Of a stretch of DNA of 64,000 nt, positions 7,605 through 14,279 are shown piece by piece; positions within the stretch are counted from its first letter, which is position 1, and each line of letters opens with the position of its first letter. The DNA is from Acidimicrobiia bacterium. Its GTDB lineage: Bacteria > Actinomycetota > Acidimicrobiia > Acidimicrobiales > Bin134. The translations under genes and the position numbers were made by a program. Under the pieces are notes generated by a model. It had not been told where the DNA came from and did no database searches. It saw only the letters and a list, made by a program, of their open reading frames with translations. Location: positions 1 through 64,000 of the forward strand of contig JAJDYU010000051.1 in NCBI GenBank assembly GCA_022825005.1, read 5' to 3'.

Positions 7605-8632
7605 CAAGCCTCGCTGGCCGGGATGATGCCGTGGAACGGAGTTCCAGCAGCTTCATATTCCGCCAGAATCTTGAAGAACTCCTCGCCGAACGGGCTCTCA
7701 CCCTGAAGCGGCATGGCGGCCCGGACAACGGTGAAATCTAGCGGCGCTAGCTGGGCGGCCGCGTCGAAGTGCCGGGCCGCGCCAACCTCGTCGCCATTGC
7801 GGCGCAGGTGGGCGGCCAGGCGGAAGTGCAGTCGAGCGGCCACCTCATCTTCGCTGAGATCGGCAATCTGGCTGCTGGCGTCTTCGGGAACAGCACCGTT
7901 GTGGACCCACTCCCGGATCTGGTCGAAGTGGGCGCTGCGTGTGCGGCCGGTGAACTCGCTAAGCAGGTCGCTGCCGAATTCGTAGGCGTTGGGGCGAGAT
8001 ATGCGACCGTCTTCGTCGATCCACACCACGGCGGGCACATTACTGATGGCGTACAGCTCGGTGAGGATGTGGCCGGGGTCCATGAGCACCGGATAGGTGA
8101 TGTTCTCGGCCAATACCCGCACCTCGTCGATGTTCTCGTCGATGGCCACCGCAATCACCAGGAAGCCGTCGTCAGCCAATTCGTCGTACAGTTCCTGCCA
8201 CCCGGGCAGGTCGAAGGCGCATCCTCACCAACTAGAGAAGGCCACCAGGAGCCGCTTCTTGCCGGTGTAGTCGGAAAGGCTGTGAAGAGTGCCGTCAAGG
8301 TCGGCGAGGGTGAAGTCGGGTGCCTGTCGGTCTCGCAGAGCCGCCTGGCGAGTGGCATTGGGCTGGCCCAGCACCACGATGCCAGCGTCGGGATCGACCA
8401 CGGTGGGCTGGTCGACGGCATTGGCAACTGCGGCCAGGTCGAGCTTGTCACCAACCCGGATCGCCGAACCGTCTCCCACCAGCACGCACTGATCGTCGCG
8501 GCAGAGCCCTTCCGGCTTGAGCGTCCAGCCGACTGCGGCCGATAGGGCATCGGGCTCGACCAGCGGGCGTCCATCGGCCCACTCTCCGGTGGCGGTAGCC
8601 ACCTCGTCGCCCAGGATGGTGATTGTCGTCAT
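7604..8632 (-). CDS. Redoxin/TlpA-like thioredoxin-fold selenoprotein (in-frame TGA read as selenocysteine) with C-terminal helical domain
   Basis: Two open segments in the same frame are separated only by a TGA at 8227-8225. Read through, they make a 342-residue protein: an N-terminal domain, a redoxin fold (APDFTLADLDGTLHSLSDYTGKKRLLVAF), the active-site segment SSW-U-GCAFDLPGW with U at residue 136, the rest of the fold (VPAVVWIDEDGRI) and a C-terminal TPR-like helical part. The TGA falls exactly where the first catalytic Cys of a WCxxC-type redox site belongs. A hairpin of bacterial SECIS type follows it. The ATG at 8632 has AAGGAG 8 nt upstream. The product is probably a thiol/selenol oxidoreductase or peroxidase. 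A nonsense mutation is the alternative, but the position argues against chance. It heads an operon with the ligase and PNPOx genes. Confidence 0.85.
8194..8210 (-). promoter_or_regulatory. SECIS-like hairpin downstream of the in-frame TGA
   Basis: On the minus strand, CCTGCC-CGGGT-GGCAGG forms a perfect 6-bp stem with a 5-nt loop, starting 14 nt after the TGA at 8227-8225. The loop begins 20 nt after the TGA and has G at its second position. This fits the loose bacterial SECIS description: a short stem, a small loop with an early G, and about 16-37 nt from UGA to loop. It lies within the coding sequence, as bacterial SECIS elements do. Confidence 0.65.
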
Positions 8633-8704
8633 GCCAGGAACTCCTTGATTTCGGCTACTGCACAGGATCAGTCGGATTCGGTTCGCCAACCGGCAACCCA
8701 GTCT

Positions 8705-10282
8705 TCATTTCAGGCCCAACCGAGCGTATTGCTCATCAGGCGCGTCCACATCGTTGAGCGCGGTGTGGAGCAGATCAACCATCTCTGCGGCTGATGACTC
8801 ACTACTGCGGTTTTCCTGTTCGCTGGGGTCGATGTCTAGGTCAAACAGGAAGTGGCGGTCATTGCAGGCATTCACCGCCACCCACAGCGGAAGCGTGTCG
8901 CCCGGCTCGTAGGGCTGGCGGATCACCGGCACCTCCGAGCCCGGCATATTGTCGAGCCAGGCCCGCTGGTCGGGCGGGGGCAGGCCGGGCATCCCGATGT
9001 CGCCGAACGGCATGGTGGACCACCGGTTGGACCACATGGAGATGGGAAAGTTCTCACCCTCCGCTCCCCGGGCGTACTTTTGCTGGCCGTCGGTAACCTG
9101 CACCCAGCCGCCGAACACCCCGCCCAGCGCCCATTCTCGGATCGAGTCAACCTCACCGCTCAACAGCGGGGCCATAGAACGGCCATGGGTGGTCTGCTTT
9201 ACCTCGGCATCGAAGATGTCGGCCACGGTGGCGAAGATGTCCACGTTGGTGGTCAGCGCCTCACAAGTTCCCCCGCCGGGTTTGTCGGGCCATGAGATCA
9301 ACAGCGGCGTATGGCCCAATGGCTCATATTGGGGCACTCCGGGCTTGCCCCAGATGTCGCGGCCCTCCCGCTCCTCGCCCAAGTAGTGGCCGTGGTCGGT
9401 ACACACGATCAGCGCGGTGTCGTCCCACAGGTTCTGCTCGTCGAACCGGTTGAGGATCTGGCCGAACCAGTGGTCGATCATCGACAGCTTGGCCCCGTAG
9501 TTGGCCCGCACGTGGCGGCCTTCCTTCTCCGAGAAGTGGCCCGAGGCGATACCCCCGTCAATGTAGGGGGGCCAGATAATCCACTCCTCGTCTCCCCACG
9601 GCTCGTCGTGATAGCGGCCGGCCCACGGAGCGGGGGTGTCGAACGGCTCGTGGGGGTCGAACTCATCCACAAACATGAACCATCGGTCGTGGTGCGGCGT
9701 GTCATCAGCCAAGAACCGGGCCGCCGAGCTCATTGTCATCGGCCCGGGGTAGTCCTCCTCGGCCCGGAAGAACGTGCGCGACCGGTCGTAGGCCCGATCC
9801 ATCTCTTCGAGCCCCCACATCTTCGACCACCACCAGCCGCCCTTTCGCGCCGGCATGGTCGGCGAGCCAGCCCAGGAGGGGTCGTAGTAAGTGCGCCATG
9901 GATCGCCTTCATGGCCTCGCAGGTAGTCCCAGCAATGGAAATCGGTGTGGTAGTTCTCGCCCCCGGTCTCGAAAAGGTGGGGGTGATCGGTAACCAGTGC
10001 GGTGGTCACACCTTGGTGGCGCAGCACCCGGGTGATGGGCTCCTCCCACAGCTCGATCGACCCCCACGGCTTCCACAGAAAGTCCAGCGCCCCGCACAAG
10101 ATGTCGTGGCGGGCCGGCATACAAGGCAGCGACCCTGTCACGTGGCGGGTGAACCGAGTGGCCCGCTCCGCCGCGAACCGGTCCAAATTCGGCGTCTTGA
10201 ACTCGGTGCCCCCGTAGCTCCCCAGCATGTGCCGGTTCAGCGAATCCAGGAGGATGACCGCGACATTGGAGGGTGTGCCCAT
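8705..10282 (-). CDS. Type I sulfatase (formylglycine-dependent), copy 1
   Basis: 525 residues of the alkaline-phosphatase-like sulfatase family. The CxPxR maturation motif is present as SLPCMPARH, with Cys54 as the residue oxidised to formylglycine. Metal ligands are visible in ILLDSLN, near the N-terminus, and in IVCTDHGHYLGEE. It hydrolyses a sulfate ester and needs a formylglycine-generating enzyme, not seen here. No signal peptide is visible, so it may be cytoplasmic. The ATG at 10282 follows an AAGGGG site; an earlier in-frame start at 10339 is weaker. It is a close paralogue of the next gene, and the intergenic gap is 122 bp. Confidence 0.93.
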   Translation of the reverse strand: MGTPSNVAVILLDSLNRHMLGSYGGTEFKTPNLDRFAAERATRFTRHVTGSLPCMPARHDILCGALDFLWKPWGSIELWEEPITRVLRHQGVTTALVTDHPHLFETGGENYHTDFHCWDYLRGHEGDPWRTYYDPSWAGSPTMPARKGGWWWSKMWGLEEMDRAYDRSRTFFRAEEDYPGPMTMSSAARFLADDTPHHDRWFMFVDEFDPHEPFDTPAPWAGRYHDEPWGDEEWIIWPPYIDGGIASGHFSEKEGRHVRANYGAKLSMIDHWFGQILNRFDEQNLWDDTALIVCTDHGHYLGEEREGRDIWGKPGVPQYEPLGHTPLLISWPDKPGGGTCEALTTNVDIFATVADIFDAEVKQTTHGRSMAPLLSGEVDSIREWALGGVFGGWVQVTDGQQKYARGAEGENFPISMWSNRWSTMPFGDIGMPGLPPPDQRAWLDNMPGSEVPVIRQPYEPGDTLPLWVAVNACNDRHFLFDLDIDPSEQENRSSESSAAEMVDLLHTALNDVDAPDEQYARLGLK

Positions 10283-11950
10283 GGTGTCCCCTTGCTCTTC
10301 CCCTGCCATGCGGCCACCCAAACTACCCTGCACGGGCAAGGGCGCGCCGACCGCTGACGCCGAACGACCTCGACGAGTTGGCGGGCCCTGTTGACCTGAG
10401 CCGACTAGCTCAGCCCCAGCCGGGCGAATTGGTCGTCGGGGGCTTGCAACTCGCTGAGCGCGTTGTGGAGCAGTTCGACCATCTCCCGATCGCCCGATTC
10501 GCTGCTGCGATTCTCCTGCTCATCGGGATCGATGTCGAGGTCGAACAGGAAGTGGCGGTCGTTGCAGTTGTTCACCGTCACCCACAGCGGGAGAGTGTCG
10601 CCAGTCTGGTAGGGCTGGCGGATCACCGGCACCTCCGAGCCCGGCATCGTGTCGAGCCAAGCCCGCTGGTCGGGAACCGGAAGACCGGGAAAGCCCATTT
10701 CGCCGAAGGGCACGGTGGACCACCGATTGGACCACATGGAGATGGGGAAGTTCTCGCCTTTCGCTCCCCGGGCGTACTTGTGCTGGCCATCGGTCACCTG
10801 GACCCATCCGCCGTAGACGCCGCCCAGCGCCCATTCCCGAATGGATTCGGCCTCACCGGTAACCAGCGGGGCCATGGAACGGCCGTGGGTGGCCTGCTTA
10901 ACCTCGGCCTCGAACACGTCGGCCACGGTGGCGAAGATGTCCACGTTGGTGGTCAGCGCCTCGCAGATCCCTCCGCCCGCCTTGCCGGGCCACGACATCA
11001 ACAGCGGCGTGTGGCCCATCGGCTCATATTGGGGCACTCCGGGCTTGCCCCAGACGTCGCGGCCCTCCCGCTCCTCGCCCAAGTAGTGGCCGTGGTCGGT
11101 ACACACGATCAGCGCGGTATTGTCCCACAGGTTCTGCTCGTCGAAGCGGTTCAGGATCTGGCCGAACCAGTGGTCGATCATCGACAGCTTGGCCCCATAG
11201 TTGCCCCGCACGTGGCGAGCCTCCCGCTCGGACAGGTTTCCCACGCTGATGGCTCCGTCGGCGTAGGGAGGCCAGATGATCCACTCCTCGTCCCAAACCT
11301 CATCGTGGTACCGGCCAGCCCACGGAGCAGGAGTGTCGAACGGCTCGTGGGGGTCGAACTCGTCCACGAACAAGAACCACCGATCGTGATGCGGGGCGGC
11401 CTCGGCCAAGAACCGAGCCGCCGCACTCATAGTCATCGGGCCGGGATAATCCTCCTCGGCCCGGAAGAAGGTGCGGGCCCTGTCGTAGCCCCGATCCATT
11501 TCCTCCATGCCCCATGTCTTGGTCCACCACCAGCCGCCCTTTTTCGCCGGCATGGCCGGACTCCCGACCCAGGTGGGGTCGTAGTAGGTGCGCCACGGGT
11601 CGGTGGTGTGGCCTCGGAGGTAGTCCCAGCAATGGAAGTCGGTGTGGTAGTTCTCCCCGCCGGTCTCAAATAGATGGGGGTGATCGGTAACCAGCGCGGT
11701 GGTCACCCCCTGGTGGCGCAGCACCCGGGTTATGGGCTCCTCCCACAGCTCGATCGACCCCCACGGCTTCCACAGAAAATCCAATGCCCCACACAAAATG
11801 TCGTGGCGGGCCGGCATGCACGGCAACGATCCCGTCACATGGCGAGTGAACCGGGTGGCCCGCTCAGCCGCGAACTGATCAAAGTTCGGCGTCTCAAACT
11901 CAGTGCCGCCGTAGCACCCCAGCATGTGCCGGTTCAGCGAATCCAGCAAG
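8760..11950 (-). repeat. Tandem gene duplication (two sulfatase copies in direct orientation)
   Basis: The two sulfatase genes are direct repeats of about 1.5 kb with an offset near 1.69 kb. Blocks such as the one ending in CGACAGCTTGGCCCC occur in both copies with only a few differences over more than 150 bases. Such repeats can recombine to lose one copy, and an assembly can collapse or mis-join them. Confidence 0.85.
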
Positions 11951-11979
11951 ACGACCGCGACGTTGGAGGGTCCGCTCAT
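10405..11979 (-). CDS. Type I sulfatase, copy 2 (tandem paralogue)
   Basis: 524 residues, nearly collinear with the preceding sulfatase and with the same CMPAR formylglycine motif at Cys54 and the same TDHGHYLGEEREG metal segment. Most differences are scattered substitutions. Some stretches, for example 11040-11200 against 9350-9510, are almost identical at DNA level, suggesting recent duplication or gene conversion. The ATG at 11979 has AGGAG 5 nt upstream. It is divergent from the fused transporter gene across a 98-bp region holding overlapping divergent -10 elements. Substrate unknown; possibly a sulfated organic taken up by the cell. Confidence 0.93.
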   Translation of the reverse strand: MSGPSNVAVVLLDSLNRHMLGCYGGTEFETPNFDQFAAERATRFTRHVTGSLPCMPARHDILCGALDFLWKPWGSIELWEEPITRVLRHQGVTTALVTDHPHLFETGGENYHTDFHCWDYLRGHTTDPWRTYYDPTWVGSPAMPAKKGGWWWTKTWGMEEMDRGYDRARTFFRAEEDYPGPMTMSAAARFLAEAAPHHDRWFLFVDEFDPHEPFDTPAPWAGRYHDEVWDEEWIIWPPYADGAISVGNLSEREARHVRGNYGAKLSMIDHWFGQILNRFDEQNLWDNTALIVCTDHGHYLGEEREGRDVWGKPGVPQYEPMGHTPLLMSWPGKAGGGICEALTTNVDIFATVADVFEAEVKQATHGRSMAPLVTGEAESIREWALGGVYGGWVQVTDGQHKYARGAKGENFPISMWSNRWSTVPFGEMGFPGLPVPDQRAWLDTMPGSEVPVIRQPYQTGDTLPLWVTVNNCNDRHFLFDLDIDPDEQENRSSESGDREMVELLHNALSELQAPDDQFARLGLS

Positions 11980-12020
11980 CACATCTCCTGGCTTGGCTCT
12001 GGCATCGAGTCGATCTGGTC

Positions 12021-12030
12021 ACGCTAGTCT
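12021..12030. promoter_or_regulatory. Overlapping divergent -10 elements (ANNNTANNNT)
   Basis: ACGCTAGTCT contains TAGCGT on the minus strand (toward the sulfatases) and TAGTCT on the plus strand (toward the transporter), sharing the central TA. Neither is leaderless here: the start codons lie about 42 and 48 nt away and have their own ribosome sites. Confidence 0.5.
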
Positions 12031-12077
12031 CATGGGCCATCGCAGGCGGAATAAGCCTGTTCAATTCGGGGGGACAG

Positions 12078-14279
12078 TTGGCCGAGGAACATGCCCAGGG
12101 CGAATCAATAGACGCACTGGCCACAACGGTGCTTGAGGGCGAGGCCGCTCGGCGCGATGCCCAAAAGGCCGACGTGTTGTTCCCCGACGATTTGCTGCCC
12201 GGGGTGGGGGGCGAGCAGACCACCCTCAAGGAGGGCCTGCGCAAAGGCGGATTCCAGACCTTCGTCGTGCTTTTGGCGCTGAACAGCCTCGACGAGCTGG
12301 AGAACAGCGCGGTGGCCATCTTGGGCCCCGATATCGGCGAGAGCTTCGGTGTGAGCGACGGGGCGATCACCGCCATCAGCACGGCGTCGCTCATGTTCTT
12401 CGTGCTGGGCGCCGGCCCAATGGGCTGGCTGGCCGACCGCTTCCGTCGGGGTCCAATCGTGGGCATCGCCAGCGGTGCCTTCGCCGCGTTCAGCGCCCTA
12501 TCGGGAGCGGCGGTGAACGCCCTGATGTTCTTCTTCATGCGGTTCTTCGCCGGGATGTCCAAGGCCAACACCATCACCGTGCATCCCAGCATGCTGGCCG
12601 ACACCTACCCGCTCCAGACCCGGGGCCGCATGTACGCCACCAACGCCGGGGTGGGCCGGGTGTTCTCCGCCATCAGCCCGATATTGGCCGGGGGAATCGC
12701 GGTGTGGATCGGCGGCGACGACGGGTGGAGGTGGGCCTTCTACCTGCTCGGTCTGCCCACCGCGGCCTTGGCGTTCTTCGCCTTCTTCCTGCGGGAGCCG
12801 CCCCGGGGCCAGTGGGAACAGAAGCACGTGCTGGGGGCCGGACTGAAGCAGGACAACAAGATGCCTATCTCGGTGGAGGCCGCCTTCACCCGCATCTGGA
12901 ACATCGACACCATCCGCAACATGACCATTGCCTTTGCGGCCATGGGATTCGCCCTTTTCCCGGCCGGCTCGATCCAGTCGTTCTTCTTGGAGGAGGAATT
13001 CGGCCTTGATGCCTTGGAGCGCGGCCTGGCGGTAGCCCCCGCGGGAATCGGGCTGATCATGTTCTTGCCCTTTGTCGGACGCCGGTTCGACGCCACGTTC
13101 CGCAGAGACCCCGACCGGGCCATCCGGCTAATCGGCATCCTCTTGTTGCCCATCGGCGTGCTGGTTCCCGTCCAGTACGCCATGCCCAATCTCGCTTTGT
13201 TCATGATCCTGTCCGCCATCAACTCCACCTTCTTGGGTGGGGCTTTCGCCATGGTGCAGCCCGCCATTCAATCGGTGTTCCCCTACCGGCTGCGGGGCAT
13301 GGGAACTGCCTTCCTGACGTTCTTCATGGTCATGGTCGGCGGTGTGGGAGGCAGCATCATCGCCGGCTTCCTACAAAACGAACTGGGCGAGCAATCCGCC
13401 ATCACCATCATCACCGCAGCGGCCATGCCGATCGGGGCCTACTTCGTGCTGCGTGGGGCCAACCGTCTGCGCCGCGACCTCTCGCTTGTGGTTGGTGAGC
13501 TTAGAGAAGAACAAGACGAGGAGCGCCGCCAAGCCGAGACCGACCCCGAAGACGTTCCGGCCATCCAGATTGCCCATGTGGACTTCAGCTACGGACAGGT
13601 GCAGGTGCTGTTCGACCTCGGCTTCGAGGTGCGCAAGCAGGAAACACTGGCCCTGTTGGGCACCAACGGCGCGGGCAAGTCCACCGCGCTCAAGGCGATT
13701 ACCGGCCTGGTGACCCCCGAGCGGGGAGTGGTACGCCTGCACGGCCAGACCATCACCTTCGCCACCCCCGAACAGCGGGCGGCCATGGGCTTGCACATGC
13801 TGCCCGGCGGAGCTGGAGTGTGGAGCGACCTGTCGATCAGCGACAACCTGGTTATGGGGGCCTACGCCTACCGCAAGGATCCCGACGACCGTGATCGGCG
13901 CATCGAGAAGGTCTTCGAGCTGTTCCCTGACCTGGCCCATCGCCCTAGGGAGCGGGCCGGCAACCTCTCGGGGGGGCAGCAGCAGATGCTGGCACTGGCC
14001 CGGGTGATGCTGCACGAGCCCGAGGTGCTGATGATCGACGAGCTATCGCTGGGATTGGCCCCGGTGGTGGTGCAGTCGCTGCTGGAGACCATCGAGGAGC
14101 TCAAATCCCAGGGCCAGACCATGATCATCGTTGAGCAGTCGCTAAACGTGGCACTGGCGATCTCCGATCGCGCCGTGTTCTTGGAAAAGGGCCAGGTGCG
14201 TTTCGAGGGTCCGGCCCAAGAACTCGCCGAGCGGGATGATCTGGCCCGGGCCGTGTTCCTGGGCACCGAGGGCGGCTGA
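12078..14279 (+). CDS. Fusion of an MFS transporter with a LivF-type ABC ATPase
   Basis: 733 residues. About residues 1-55 are a soluble leader. Residues 55-470 are a 12-helix major facilitator domain; the MFS loop motif is visible as GWLADRFRRGP. Residues 500-733 are a complete ABC ATPase with Walker A GTNGAGKST at about 528-536, signature LSGGQQQ at 630-636, Walker B VLMIDELSLGLAP, and an H-loop position occupied by Gln (IIVEQSLNVA), as is usual in LivF. A LivF-like ATPase normally pairs with LivG, and the next gene supplies LivH, LivM and LivG. The start is TTG at 12078 after a GGGGGG run, so the start is uncertain. I see no frameshift at the join. Confidence 0.9.
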   Translation: MAEEHAQGESIDALATTVLEGEAARRDAQKADVLFPDDLLPGVGGEQTTLKEGLRKGGFQTFVVLLALNSLDELENSAVAILGPDIGESFGVSDGAITAISTASLMFFVLGAGPMGWLADRFRRGPIVGIASGAFAAFSALSGAAVNALMFFFMRFFAGMSKANTITVHPSMLADTYPLQTRGRMYATNAGVGRVFSAISPILAGGIAVWIGGDDGWRWAFYLLGLPTAALAFFAFFLREPPRGQWEQKHVLGAGLKQDNKMPISVEAAFTRIWNIDTIRNMTIAFAAMGFALFPAGSIQSFFLEEEFGLDALERGLAVAPAGIGLIMFLPFVGRRFDATFRRDPDRAIRLIGILLLPIGVLVPVQYAMPNLALFMILSAINSTFLGGAFAMVQPAIQSVFPYRLRGMGTAFLTFFMVMVGGVGGSIIAGFLQNELGEQSAITIITAAAMPIGAYFVLRGANRLRRDLSLVVGELREEQDEERRQAETDPEDVPAIQIAHVDFSYGQVQVLFDLGFEVRKQETLALLGTNGAGKSTALKAITGLVTPERGVVRLHGQTITFATPEQRAAMGLHMLPGGAGVWSDLSISDNLVMGAYAYRKDPDDRDRRIEKVFELFPDLAHRPRERAGNLSGGQQQMLALARVMLHEPEVLMIDELSLGLAPVVVQSLLETIEELKSQGQTMIIVEQSLNVALAISDRAVFLEKGQVRFEGPAQELAERDDLARAVFLGTEGG

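Noticed and set aside
8225-8227. Simple frameshift or pseudogene in the redoxin
   Set aside because: Both halves are in the same frame, and the TGA falls on the redox-active Cys position with a hairpin behind it; random decay would rarely hit exactly that codon.
10273-11673. A long plus-strand open frame (466 codons) across the second sulfatase
   Set aside because: Antisense shadow of the sulfatase; a similar frame appears opposite the first copy because the DNA is duplicated.
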